A stretch of DNA of 64,000 bases from Aselliscus stoliczkanus (GCA_033961575.1 CM066741.1:315715-379714); one strand, 5' to 3'. Shown: positions 1 to 10,984, counted from the stretch's first letter. The notes: generated by a model not told the origin, from the letters alone. Program-made: numbers and translations.

Positions 1-113
1 GGCGTGGAAAGCCCCAAGGGAAAGGGCGGCGGCCGGAACAGGGCACAGGAAAGGACACAGCACACGCTGCAGGCCCCGGTGGGAAGCACGGTGGTCAGTA
101 GAGGCGGAGTTTA

Positions 114-225
114 GAGCAGCTGTTTTCAAACTGGCAGCCAATCAGAATGACGTTGCTTCCCCAGTCCAGATGCCGGGGCCACGCCCAGCGATGCTGGTGT
201 CGTTGGTCTGGGTAGGAACCTCCAT
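114..225 (+). repeat. MER5A-like hAT MITE relic
   Basis: The stretch reads like the start and middle of the mammal-wide MER5A element: cagctgttttcaaactgg, then a catcagaatcacctgg-like segment (here ccaatcagaatgacg), a GGGGCCACGCCC segment, and gatgctggtgtcgttggtct near the end. The match is from memory and is diverged, as expected for an element older than the placental radiation. It also explains the CCAAT- and CRE-like words at about 138-155, which need not be a promoter. Confidence 0.5.
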
Positions 226-1020
226 AACGACCATCAGGTGACCCCAACATGTGATCTGAGTGGACAGAGCGGACTTCCGTTTCCCAGGCAGCACACACTC
301 ACTCCTTTAGCAACGGTCATTAATTGTACTTGGAGGACCTGCCTCTCCCGTCTGTGAGCACCCTGACCGGGCGTGCGCTGCACAAGGTGCCTGGTCAGGG
401 CCAGGCTGGGGCTGAAAGCGGGCCCTGGTTGTGTGCAGCACCGCGCACAATGGTGGGGGCTGTACCCCAACGAAGGGCGTTCCTCCCAACCGGACCAAGG
501 CGGCATATGGGCTGGCAGCCACCCTGGTTGTCAGTCAAGAGGCCCCGCTCTACGAGGCACGTGACCTGGTACACCAACAGGCATCTACCTCCATGGAATT
601 TCTACCAAAGATGGAGAAATGGTCGGAGCTGATCAACTCCAGAGACCAGAGGCAACCCCACCAGCTCCTGCTGGGCTCCTCCCCGACTCACTGGTCCCCA
701 CCCTTTTCAAACTTCTACTCCCATTTCCTGTTGATTGAGTGCTCTGGAGAAACCTGGGGTGCTGGGGGGTAACGGGGTACCCAAGGACAGGTGCTAATTA
801 CACAGGTTGACCAGGGCGAGCCTCCTGCAGAGACCCCCCAGGAGGGGCAGCAGGTTGGAAGGAGTGTGGCTGAGGGCCGCAGGGAGGTCAGTGGGACAAG
901 GGTGAGAGGGACGCCAGTGTCAGGGGGCCGCAGGCAGCACTGGGGGCAGCCGTGGGCGAGATGGGGGCTCGCGAGTCAGCCTGTTCCTTGCACAGTCGCT
1001 GTCCCCAGCTGCGCTGAGCT
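226..1020. other. GC-rich single-copy DNA, no gene seen
   Basis: Several overlapping frames of 60-113 codons run through this segment on both strands, but none has a recognisable domain and they exclude one another, which is typical of GC-rich non-coding DNA. No convincing repeat family or promoter arrangement is visible. Confidence 0.5.
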
Positions 1021-1021
1021 G

Positions 1022-1152
1022 TTTGATTTTTCTATTCATCAGTGTCCCCATCTGTTAAATGGGGCTAACAGAACCTACTCCACAAGGTCGTGTGACACAT
1101 GAACACATGCCAAGCGCTCAGAAAAGTGCCTGATAAATGTGAGTTATTGTTG
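1022..1152 (+). repeat. MIR SINE, 3' part
   Basis: The order of words is that of the MIR 3' half: 'tccccatctgttaaatgggg', then a 'gaacctactccacaaggtcg' segment, then 'agcgctcagaaaagtgcctg' and 'ataaatgtgagttattgtt'. MIR is an ancient tRNA-derived, mammal-wide SINE; this copy is immobile. Confidence 0.85.
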
Positions 1153-2635
1153 AAAAGTCACGATGATTTTTGTTCTTCAGGAAACGGCAACTCCTTGGAG
1201 GATTTTAAGCAAGGGTGGGACGTGGGCTGATTCAAGGTTAAAATGATGGCCCTGGTGATTATATCGAGACAGAAAAGATTAAATTGGGCAAGTGGAGCAG
1301 CAGAGATAAAGGCAAGTGACAGTGTGGTCACCAGTCTGTGACAGTGGTGGGTTGTCCCCACGCTGCTTTAGTCAGAGCCACTTCCTGCTGCTGCCAAACA
1401 AAGACTGCTCACGGAGAAAGAATGAAGGTAGGCGGCGGGCAACAGGCAGGGGCCCAGCCAAGGGCAGGCCACACAGGGCCTCCCACAGGCTTCCCAGGAG
1501 GCTGACCTTTGGGGAAGGCAGTGGGGAGTCTTTGGGGGGAGGAAGAAAGATGAAGTCAGATTTGCGTTTTCCAAAGCTCCCCCTTGTGCGATGCAGGCGA
1601 TAAACAGGAGGGGCGATTCAGAGATCAGACCCGGAAGTGGGTGGGGTGTCCGTGGGCAGGAGGCAGACGGAGCAGTCCTGCTGAGGATACTGAGGCACTG
1701 AACCTATTTCTTACTCCTCTCAGTGGTGCCCTGGGACTTCTAATAGGGACTCCAGGTCCCAGGGTTGCAACGGGCTGAGTCTGCTGGAACGTGGAAAAAT
1801 ACCATCACAGATTGATTGGCGCTGGGAGAAATCGATAAGGCAAAACCGGCAGGATTTAATCAAAGCTACTGGAAATAATCTCAGATTCCAGCCTCCAGGC
1901 CAGAGGTTATAACAAGGCAACATGAGAGCCAAAAACAACACAGCCTTGCTCTGTTGACCCTGTCACTATTAAAAAATGTGAATTCGTTGCTATGGAGATT
2001 TTGTATTAAAATTTGAATTTTCTATACAAATAATCTGACTGCCCAGGCAGGCCGGTCCGTCCCCCATGGCAGGAGGTGGGGACCGGTGGTGCCTGGTGCG
2101 CAGTGTGCCACAACTCCACCTGGCCCACGTACGAACTTACCCTACTGCCCACCCCGGGGAGGGTGGGACGGTGGCCAGGCTCTGTGCTCGGGCACCACCT
2201 GTAAACCAAAGGGCCCCGGGTGAGTGGCCTGTTCACCCGTCACATATGCTCAGCCCACTGACACCCAGCGACGTCCTGGCAACTGTCCCCAGCACCTGCT
2301 TTACTGGCAGCCCCGCCCCCCCTTACTCCGCACCGCTGTGCCCGGCTCCAGGCCCTTGGAATAATTGGGTCTGAGCAAGCATTCCCTCCATAAATATTAA
2401 TTCGGAGATGCCTGGAATACTCTGCTTCCTTCAGATGAATTGTTAAGTAGCTTTCTAATCTGGGCTTCTTGATGAGCAAGCAACATCTCTCAGCGGGCTC
2501 CTTCCTCTGCCGGCTGGGGCCGGGGGCATCGCGGGAGCCGCGAAGGCTCACCTGGGAGAGGTGCGCTGCATGCCCCACCTGGTCTGAGCAGCCTCGAGGG
2601 GACCGCCCTCGCCAGGAAAAGGACGGGTTTGGGGA
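1153..2635. other. Single-copy DNA with two conserved-element-like blocks
   Basis: No coding exon is recognised. Two AT-richer islands stand out from the GC-rich surroundings: about 1780-2060 (TCF/LEF-like ATCAAAG at 1859 and an RFX X-box-like word at 1986-1998) and about 2365-2500 (ataaatattaattcgg followed by aattgttaagtagctttc). They read like conserved non-coding elements because their sequence is neither low-complexity nor a known repeat. Conservation itself cannot be seen from one sequence. Confidence 0.4.
1780..2060. promoter_or_regulatory. Candidate cis-regulatory block with RFX X-box-like site
   Basis: Positions 1986-1998 read gttgctatggaga, close to the RFX X-box consensus GTTGCCATGGAAAC. 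ATCAAAG at 1859-1865 is a TCF/LEF core. The block continues AT-rich with TATTAAAATTTGAATTTT just downstream. Motif matches are common by chance, so function is inference. Confidence 0.25.
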
Positions 2636-2639
2636 TGGG

Positions 2640-2790
2640 CATTGGTTAGGGTCCCAGCTCAGCCACCAAGCAACAGGCGGAATTTGGGTGGGCCTCGGTT
2701 TTCTCACCTGTAAAATGGGGTGACGGTGTATGCCCACCATGGCTGCGATGGGGACTCAGGTAGGTAGTGTGTTAGGCAGAGCACAGCTGA
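2640..2790 (+). repeat. MIR SINE fragment
   Basis: The fragment reads 'agctcagccaccaagcaaca', then 'gggcctcggttttctcacct' and 'gtaaaatggggtgacggt', the usual middle and 3' order of MIR. Divergence is high. Confidence 0.75.
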
Positions 2791-3149
2791 TTCTCAGAGG
2801 AAAAAGAGGTGTTAGTAATGCGGGGACGAGGGCCCAGAGCTACTTCGGGGAGGGAGACGCTTGCAGCCACCTGCCCAAACACCAGCACCACACCTGAGGG
2901 GTTTCCGGGACCCTCCAGGGCAGGAGTGGTCCTGCCACACTGCCGTCACATCTCACTCATGGTTGTGTCTTGAGGTAGCAAAGCCACCGATCCATCGCCC
3001 ACACATCCAGTGGACACTTGCTAAGCACCCACCACGTGCCTGGTAGGGTGACAGCCCTGAAGACGCCAGGGAAACGGGTACGGTGGGCAGGCTGGCAACG
3101 GGAGGGCGCTTGTCGCTGGGAGCCGGGGGTGTGAGGGCTGACCACACAG

Positions 3150-3290
3150 GTTTTGCACTAGAGACACTGCTGGGGCCACCCCTAAATAGCTGTGTGACCT
3201 TAAGCCCACAGGTGTCCCAGCTACCAAAGTGCACCTTCCCCATCTACAGCACGGGAACCACGTCTCCACCAGGGTGGGGACAGCAGTTTC
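3150..3290 (+). repeat. MIR SINE fragment
   Basis: It contains the MIR core 'tagctgtgtgaccttaagcc' followed by 'accttccccatctacagcac', which corresponds to the 'cctcatctgtaaaatg' part of the consensus. Confidence 0.75.
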
Positions 3291-5160
3291 TGCTTTTCTT
3301 GCCTGCCAGGACTTAATTTTTTAAGGTCCAAATTCAATCAGCCGATGGCTGTGAACTTGCTTTGCAAAGTTCACGCTGCAAAAAACCAACAAATGCAGTG
3401 TTCCTTATGCTCTGACCACCCCCTCCCTCCGCCACTGCCATGGTCCTGCTCCAGGGAACCACAGGCTGTCACCTGGACAGCTGCTGTGCGCTCCTGACCG
3501 TCCCCTTGCTCTCTGCTCTTGCCAACCCCCTTGGGTCCATCTCCACGCAGCATCCAGACCCTCTCCCTTCCCTAAAATCCCCTCCCTGGCTCCCAGCTGC
3601 CCTTAGAAATAAATCTGTGAGCGACCACATCTTCTTCTCATCACTCAGATTCGAGCCCAAATAATGCCCGTCAAGTGGACCTTTCCTGATAAACCCACGT
3701 AAGTAACGCGCGCAGCGAATCAGGGCCTACAGAGCCCACGGTGCACCTTCTCCTCGTCTCTTACCGCCGCCTGCGCGGCCCACGCACCGCTCGCCTCCGA
3801 ACTCCTTCCCCACTCACGTGTGGGCATGCCCGGCAGGCTGGAGGGCACGTGGCTCCGTCTAGGGGTGGGGTCTCGTGAGGCCCCTGCATGCTGCAGCTTT
3901 TTACTGCGGTCACCAAAGCACCGTGTGTACCACTGTGGTACGTGACCCTGAGAAGCCTAGGGCTGGATGCTCACTTTTCCAGCCTTGCTGGTCTCACTGG
4001 GATTCAAGTCCACAGGGAGATTCTGACCAGGAGCAGACCGAAGCCACAGCCGGGCGGCCCAGCCACCTCCCTCTTCATTCAAGGCTCCCACCTGCGCCTC
4101 CTGAAGCACCAGGACTTCTCCAGCTAAATACCCCACTTCTTGAAGCTGCCCCTCCCCCGCTTCTATGTAATCTGCCTTCAGGGAACTGGTGGAGCGGAGA
4201 GACTTACTCTCCCTTCCGGAGTGAGGGCTGCTTCCCTCCATCTTTCTCCCAGACAGCCCGGGGACCATCCAACGGGACGTCGCCCCTCCCCAGGGTAACC
4301 GGGGCCGTGCCACCTCCCCACAGAACAGAGACGGGCTGCGGGGTCCATCCACCTCCCCGAGCTGCGTCTGAGCCAGGCAGAAACACAGAAGAGCTGCTTT
4401 TAGCGGTTTGTAAAATAATGAGGTCTTTTCCTGAGCAATTTCCAGTTGCTGGAGGGCTGACACCCCATAAAGCAGGCAGGCCAATCACAGCGTGTGGGAG
4501 TAACCCACTCAGACAGCAGAGGTCCTGGCAACGGGTGGGCGTGGGGGGGTTGGTGGGGGTGCCCCATCTCTCCGCCTCTCTGTCCTCTGTCTCTGACTCT
4601 CTCTGACTCTCTCCCTTCTGCTCCCCACCAACCACAAACACACATGGACCTAAACAACAAAATTGCAGAAATAATGTCCCCTCCCTCCTGCCCTGAAGTG
4701 CAGCACAGGCAGCCCTGAAATGGGGTCCTTAGAGATAGCCCTCAAAATGCTTCTCTCTCGAACAAACACAAATACACCCACTGTGCATGCTCACTCACCC
4801 TCCGTGTCCACACAGAGCAGCTCGCGCTGTCATTCATTCAGTCCCTTTCTGTCCCCTTGCTTCTATTTACGGCTAGTGCACACTCAGAGCTCGGATGCGG
4901 CCAGACTCTGAACCCCCTTCTGAGAGCCTCGGTTAGGGGTGCCACACGAAAGTTAGCGTATTCACATGGGCCCACCATCTTCTTCCCGCTCGCAGACCCT
5001 GCTTCACGCACCTGCCCACTTGGCTCCAGGGGGCTGCTCCCTTGGTGGGCGATGCACAGTGGTGGCTCCTAGCAGCCTCTGCATGGTGTCACCATGGTTG
5101 ATGGCAGCAGCAAGTGGCCCTGGCTTCTCCCCTTAGTGGGAAACTGTGCACAGAGGTCAC
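3291..5160. other. Single-copy DNA, no gene seen
   Basis: A 243-codon plus frame (3875-4606) and overlapping minus frames of 145-175 codons occupy the same bases. They are proline/serine-rich, contain no motif I recognise, and are expected where CpG and GC content suppress stop codons. A short CT run lies at about 4580-4620. No repeat family is clear. Confidence 0.45.
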
Positions 5161-5164
5161 ATGC

Positions 5165-5290
5165 AGAGGAACAAGGACCCTACAACTGAGGTTCCGAAGT
5201 GGCATTCCCCCCAGCCCCGCCGGCCGTGTGGCCACAGGCCAGCTGCCTCCCTCTGAGGGTCTGAAAGATGAGGGTGGCACAGGGTTTATG
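5165..5290 (+). repeat. Probable MIR SINE fragment
   Basis: It shows a weak run of MIR-like words: 'ccgtgtggccacaggccagc', then 'tgcctccctctgagggtct' and 'gaaagatgagggtgg'. The similarity is lower than in the other copies. Confidence 0.45.
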
Positions 5291-5474
5291 CTTCAGACAC
5301 CCCAAGGGCATATTGCTTATCATTTCACTCACTCTATTGACTGAGAAAACCTTAAATAATCAATGAGCTTCTTACAGAAAATCAATTTGTATGTCTCTAG
5401 GTTCAAGTAGCAAGAAATCAAAGACAAAGTTCATCAACTCGGGATGCTCTGTTGTTGAGTCATCCACTCACCCT

Positions 5475-5890
5475 CCTAATCCATCCGTCTATTCATCCAT
5501 CCGCCTTTCATCTCCATCCCCATCATCCTGGTCAGAACCAACACCATCTCCACCCTGAATTACCGCAGCGTCCTTCCAGCTGGCCCCCGCTTCCATGCTT
5601 GCCTACCCTTCCGCGATCTAGTCTCCATCTAACACCCCAGAGTGATCTTCAGACGAATCCATGCCACTCTCTGTCTAAAGCCCTCTGATGAGTGCCCCCG
5701 TTCTGATGCTATAATTCAAACCTCAAAGTTAATTCAAGGCTCTGGGGAATTTGTTCCCCCCCTTCCCCCGCTTTACCTTCCTCTCCCTCCATCCCACTGG
5801 GCTTTAGCGATGGGGTGCTTTCTCAGTTCCTTTAGCACACCAAGACGACTTCCGCCTGGAGTGTCCCCACTGCCACTTACATTTCTGCCT
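5475..5890 (+). repeat. L2 LINE fragment
   Basis: The order of words is that of the L2 ORF2-to-3' region: 'accctgaattaccgcagcgt' ('cctggattactgcaatagc' in L2), 'cccagagtgatcttcagacg', 'atgccactctctgtctaaag' and 'ccctctgatg'. Further on, 'ttcctttagcacaccaag' and 'ttccgcctggagtgt' correspond to the 'cctttgcacttgctgttc' and 'tctgcctggaatgc' words. The copy is ancient and inactive. Confidence 0.7.
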
Positions 5891-6589
5891 CTCCAAGCCA
5901 CAGGTCTCGCTGGACATGGCGGAGGCCAATGCCCTCCCTGGGCCGCCCTCATGGGCCACGTCACAGCCGCCAACACTCAGTTGTGATCATGCACAAACCC
6001 CGCTTTCTCCCTCCCACTGGCCCAAGTTAACTTACATCTGACATCACTTATTCAGATGATGACGCTGTCTGATTCAAATTCAAGTCGCACTAAATACTTC
6101 TGGGCTCAGAGCTCAATAGACCAGATCTACCAATAACAACTTCCTAATTCAGAGAATACTGTGGTTCTGTAACTGCTGACCAAAAAGGACAGCAGGGTCA
6201 TCATTGTGCAGGGCAACGGGCTCTTCTCTTGAAAGTGGCAGACTTGGCCTCGACCTGTCCTCAAAACACATCTCCCCCACTTGCTGATTTCAGAGTTCCA
6301 CTGCAAACCCCCAGCTGTGCGTTGAGCTTTTCGTATCACTGCCTCGGCTGTGACAAGTGTTCTCGACCCCGCCATCCCTGTAAAGTGGTGGGCGGCTTCC
6401 AGCCCATGCTCGGTGGGCTGATGCCGGCCCCCACGCGCCCAGCTCCCCTGCCCGCCTCGGCCAAGGCCTTCCCTCACCCAGGGTTGATGGTTGGAGCATC
6501 TCGGCTCTCTGACTCTCAGAAGGAGGTGAGCAGCAAGGGCCCAGGTGGCTGAGGGAGGCAGAAGGGGACAGTTCTCTCCACCCCGTGGT
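5891..6589. other. Single-copy DNA, no gene seen
   Basis: Only overlapping short frames are present. A 247-codon minus frame spanning 6127-6870 crosses the MIR that follows and has no recognisable domain. Confidence 0.45.
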
Positions 6590-6705
6590 CCGACCTGCCC
6601 TCCCTTCCTACGTGACGTCGGCCAAGTCACTTCCTGTCTCTGGGCGACAGTTTGGGTCCCAGTGTCCTCATCTGTGAAAAGAGGAGTCAGGTGGGTAATC
6701 GGAGT
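6590..6705 (+). repeat. MIR SINE fragment
   Basis: The fragment reads 'gacgtcggccaagtcacttc', then 'ctgtctctgggcgacagttt' and 'gtcctcatctgtgaaaagag', in MIR order. Confidence 0.8.
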
Positions 6706-6904
6706 CTGTGGTTCTCCAATGGGGGTCAAGTTCTCCGGGCTCCAACCTGCCACCTGCCCAACCCAGAGGCCATGACCAGTCGGCCAGACTAGCCAGATAG
6801 TCCTTTTCTCTATAAATACACATTTTTTATAATTTAAAGATAGAACTGGTCTCTGAAATTTTTTCTGCAAGGTGTCAGAGTCTAAACAGCAGTTCCACTA
6901 GTTT

Positions 6905-9355
6905 ATCCCTCGCTCCCTCTTCTGCCAGTTCCTTCCCTCCCCCTCCCTCCTGCCCCTCCCGCTTCCCTCCTGCCCCTCCCTCCTTCCCCTTTCCTTCCCT
7001 CCTGCCCCTTTCCTTCCTTCCTTCCCCTTCCCTTCCTTCCCCTTCCCTTCCTTCCCCTTTCCTTCCTTCCCCTTTCCTTCCCTCCTTCCCCTTTCCTTCC
7101 CTCCTTCCCCTTTCCTTCCTTCCTTCTGCCTTCCTTCTTTCCTTCCCCTTTCCTTCCTTCCTTCCCCTTTCCTTCCTTCCGCCTTCCTTCCTTCCCCTTT
7201 CCTTCCCTCCTTCCCCTTTCCTTCCCTCCTTCCCCTTTCCTTCCTTCCTTCTGCCTTCCTTCCTTCCCCTTTCCTTCCTTCCTTCCCCTTTCCTTCCCTC
7301 CTTCCCCTTTCCTTCCTTCCCCTTTCCTTCCTTCCCTTTCCTTCCCTCCTTCCTTCCTTCCTTCCTTCCTTCCTTCCGCCTTCCTTCCTTCCTTCCTTCC
7401 TTCCTTCCCTTCCTCTTCCTTCCTTCCTTCCTTCCTCCCTTCCTTCCTTTCCTTCCTTCCTTCCTTTCCTTTCCTTCCTTCCTTCCTTCCTTCCTTCCTT
7501 CCCCTTTCCTTCCTTCCTTCCTTTCCTTCCTTCCTTCCCCTTTCCTTCCTTCCTTCCCCCCTTTCCTTCCTTCCTTCCCCTTTCCTTCCTTCCTTCCTTC
7601 CTTTCCTTCCTTCCTTCCTTTCCTTCCTTCCTTCCCCTTTCCTTCCTTCCTTCCCCTTTCCTTCCTTCCTTTCCTTCCTTCCTTCCTTCCTTTCCTTCCT
7701 TCCTTCCCCTTTCCTTCCTTCCTTACCCTTTCCTTCCTTCCTTCCCCTTTCCTTCCTTCCTTCCTTCCTTCCTTCCCCTTTCCTTCCTTCCTTCCCCTTT
7801 CCTTCCTTCCTCCTTCCCCTTTCCTTCCCTCCTTCCTTCCTTCCTTCCTTCCTTCCTTCCTTCCTTCCTTCCTTCCCTTCCTTCCCTTCCTTCCTTCCCC
7901 TTTCCTTCCTTCCTTCCTTTCCTTCCTTCCCCTTTCCTTCCTTCCTTCCTTCCTTCCGCCTTCCTTCCTTCCCCTTTCCTTCCTTCCTTCCTTCCTTCCT
8001 TCCTTCCTTCCCCTTTCCTTCCCTCCTTCCCCTTTCCTTCCTTCCTTCCGCCTTCCTTCCCCTTTCCTTCCCTCCTTCCCCTTTCCTTCCTACCTTCCCC
8101 TTTCCTTCCTCCCTGCCCCTTTCCTTCCTTCCTTCCCCTTTCCTTCCTTCCTGCCCCTTTCCTTCCTTCCTTCCCCTTTCCTTCCTTCCTTCCCCTTTCC
8201 TTCCCTCCTTCCCCTTTCCTTCCTTCCTTCCCCTTTCCTTCCTTCCGCCTTCCTTCCTTCCCCTTTCCTTCCCTCCTTCCCCTTTCCTTCCTTCCTTCCC
8301 CTTTCCTTCCCCTTTCCTTCCTTCTTTCCCCTTTCCTTCCTTCCTTCCGCCTTCCTTCCTGCCCCTTTCCTTCCTTCCTTCCCCTTTCCTTCCCTCCTTC
8401 CCCTTTCCTTCCCTCCTTCCCCTTTCCTTCCTTCCTTCCGCCTTCCTTCCTTCCCCTTTCCTTCCCTCCTTCCCCTTTCCTTCCCTCCTTCCCCTTTCCT
8501 TCCTTCCTTCCCCTTTCCTTCCTTCCTGCCCCTTTCCTTCCTTCCTTCCACCTTCCTTCCTTCCCCTTTCCTTCCTTCCCCTTTCCTTCCTTCCCCTTTC
8601 CTTCCCTCCTTCCCCTTTCCTTCCCTCCTTCCCCTTTCCTTCCTTCCTTCCGCCTTCCTTCCTTCCCCTTTCCTTCCCCTTTCCTTCCCTCCTTCCCCTT
8701 TCCTTCCTTCCTTCCCCTTTCCTTCCTTCCTGCCCCTTTCCTTCCTTCCTTCCCCTTTCCTTCCTTCCTTCCCCTTTCCTTCCTTCCTTCCCTCCTTCCC
8801 CTTTCCTTCCTTCCTTCCCCTTTCCTTCCCTCCTTCCCCTTTCCTTCCTTCCTTCCACCTTCCTTCCTTCCCCTTTCCTTCCTTCCTTTGCCTTTCCTTC
8901 CCTCCTTCCCCTTTCCTTCCTTCCTTCCCCTTTCCTTCCTTCCTTCCCCTTTCCTTCCCTCCTTCCCCTTTCCTTCCTTCCTTCCACCTTCCTTCCTTCC
9001 CCTTTCCTTCCTTCCTTTGCCTTTCCTTCCCTCCTTCCCCTTTCCTTCCTTCCTTCCCCTTTCCTTCCTTCCTTCCCCTTTCCTTCCTTCCTGCCCCTTT
9101 CCTTCCTTCCTTCCCCTTTCCTTCCTTCCTTCCCTCCTTCCCCTTTCCTTCCCTCCTTCCCCTTTCCTTCCTTCCTTCCCCTTTCCTTCCCTCCTTCCCC
9201 TTTCCTTCCTTCCTTCCCCTTTCCTTCCCTCCTTCCCCTTTCCTTCCTTCCTTCCCCCCCTCCCTCCTGCCCCTCCCTCCTGCCCCTCCCCCCTCCCTCC
9301 TGCCCTCCTTTCAGTCCTTCTCGCCCCTCTTCTCCCTCCTGCCCCTCCTTTCTTC
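6905..9355. repeat. Giant (CCTT)n-type polypyrimidine minisatellite, 2.4 kb
   Basis: The plus strand is almost purely C and T for about 2.4 kb, so the minus strand is almost purely G and A. The commonest unit is a 19-mer, CCCCTTTCCTTCCTTCCTT, with a variant carrying CCCTCC in place of CCTTCC. Rare single G or A interruptions occur in words such as ttccgcc, cctgcccc, ttccacc and tttgcc. From about 7335 to 7990 the array degrades toward plain (CCTT)n. Both flanks (about 6935-7005 and 9255-9320) carry the same CCCTCCCTCCTGCCCC-type words, so the array may have expanded inside a short C-rich seed. Such tracts form H-DNA triplexes, and the GGAA strand offers dense ETS-type cores. Length is expected to vary between individuals. 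Confidence 0.97.
8800..9087. repeat. 129-bp higher-order duplication inside the CCTT array
   Basis: The rare marker words ttccacc (A at 8857 and 8986) and tttgcc (G at 8890 and 9019) recur in the same order exactly 129 bp apart, with matching spacing of ordinary units between and around them. The match breaks down about 70 bp after the second marker. This indicates a recent block duplication within the array, not drift of single 19-mers. Confidence 0.8.
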
Positions 9356-10120
9356 CTCATTTGGAACCTCAGGCAGGAAGCAATGGAATTCTTGAAGCAG
9401 CATTTCCCCTACTCCGGGAAGCCTCGATTTTTCCTCGCAAGGTCTTGCCCTGGCTGACAGAAGCCCACCCATATTACGGAGGTCGCCTCCTTTACTTCAA
9501 GTCCGTTCAGTGCAGGTGTTAAGCACACTGGCCCAAGAACGCCGCAGCCTTAGAGTGTGACTGAGAAACTGGGGGCTCTGGCCCAGCCGGCACGGAACAC
9601 CAACCATCGCGGCACCCAAGGACGGTGGCTCTTCAGAGCTGCCTGCCTCTGGATACAAAGCCCATCGGCTCGCCCTGACGTGGCACCTCCTTCTCCCATA
9701 CAGGGGACTAGCGGGCAGTGGCGGAGTGTCCAGCTCAGGGCAACTCAGGGACTCTTTCAGGGCAGCCCAGTGATGACTCTGTAAGGGCCGCACCAGAGAG
9801 CACCTCGGGGCCAGCGGGCAGGGGCTGCTGGGGGGTCTTGTCCTCAACCAAGTGCACGCTTCTGCTCCCTCTGGCCAGTCAGAGGGCTACGAAGCAAGGT
9901 CCGGGCTCACGATTCGCCATACGATGACACGAGAGAACAGTGATGTGTGGGATCCGTCAGGGGGCACTCGGTCATCAGAACGTGGTGCTGAGAGAGCGGT
10001 GCATGGCTTCAGGTTTGGGCCAGCTGAGAGCTCAGCAAGGACAGTCAGGACCAGGACGCAGCCCAGCAGTCAGTGACAGGCGCTGGTGGCGGCGACAGCT
10101 AACCCTGGGTCACCTCTAGG
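9356..10120. other. Single-copy DNA, no gene seen
   Basis: Overlapping frames of 65-116 codons on both strands, none with a recognisable motif. No repeat family is clear. Confidence 0.45.
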
Positions 10121-10124
10121 AGTC

Positions 10125-10265
10125 AGTCCTGGTTTGAGCGCTCACACAGGTCATCTTGTGGATCCACGAGCACTGCTCTGGGGCAGTCGCTACCGTCACC
10201 CACGTTTCACAGATGGGGAACCTGAAGCACAGAGGCCGGGTGCCGGGGAGACGTCTGCCGAGCAC
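10125..10265 (-). repeat. MIR SINE fragment, antisense
   Basis: The plus strand reads 'cacgtttcacagatggggaa' and 'cctgaagcacagaggccggg', which is the reverse complement of the MIR 'cctcagtttcctcatctgt' region. Confidence 0.7.
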
Positions 10266-10980
10266 TGCGTCACTGCGCCGGGCCCAGCCGAGGCTCCAGT
10301 TCCTGCCGTTGACCCATCCAGGGTGGGAGGCAGGAGGGGGCGTCCCTTGCCTGCCCAGAAGCCAACTGTGTGCCCTCCCGACAGGCACCTGAGGCACCTT
10401 AGTCAATATGGCCGTGGTGGCACCTTCCTCAGCTGGGAGCCTGGCGCCCAGTGGGTGCTGACTATCCGCTGTGGCCTTACCCCCTTTATGTAGCCCGTCC
10501 CCACGTGTCCTCCACATACATGGAGGCAGCACGTGGAGGGACCCTCGGTTTTTACTTACCGGCTATTTTCACATGCGCTATAAAGGGACCGTGCTATTGA
10601 GAGTTGCAGGCTCCTCTGAGTAAGGTCATGGATAAGTAATATTCAAGTTAAACATAGAACTCGGTCCATTCAAAGGGGAAACGCTGAGTGGCCTGTAGCC
10701 CTGGAGGCACCAGCGTGAAAGGGCAAAATGAGAGCAACGGCCGCCTCCCTCTAATTCCCCTGCAACCCTGCCCGAGAGGCAGGTGCGGGGAGAAGGCCTG
10801 TGCCAGGCAGGGGCCTAGCCAAGGTCTCTGCGCCTGAGCAGCAAAGTGGAGCTTCCAGTGCAAGTGCCCAGCTGGGGGTGGCTGGGCGGGGAGTTCTCCG
10901 ACCAGCGTCTCAATGGTTTGCTCCTCGGCTGCACTTGACCTTGAGATCCAGAGCAGACCCCGCTCCCATCCCGGACTTCC
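10266..10980. other. GC-rich single-copy DNA, no gene seen
   Basis: No recognisable exon, RNA gene or repeat. Short mutually exclusive frames only. Confidence 0.45.
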
Positions 10981-10984
10981 CTTC

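Noticed and set aside
138..155. CCAAT box plus CRE-like word as a promoter
   Set aside because: Both lie inside a MER5A-like relic and match its consensus order.
3875..4606. 243-codon plus frame
   Set aside because: Overlapped by open frames on the other strand, no recognisable motif, no splice or promoter support, composition typical of GC-rich non-coding DNA.
6903..8987. 694-codon minus-strand frame rich in K, E, G and R
   Set aside because: It is the translation of the CCTT array. The purine strand cannot contain stop codons, all three frames are largely open, and no start context or flanking gene structure exists.
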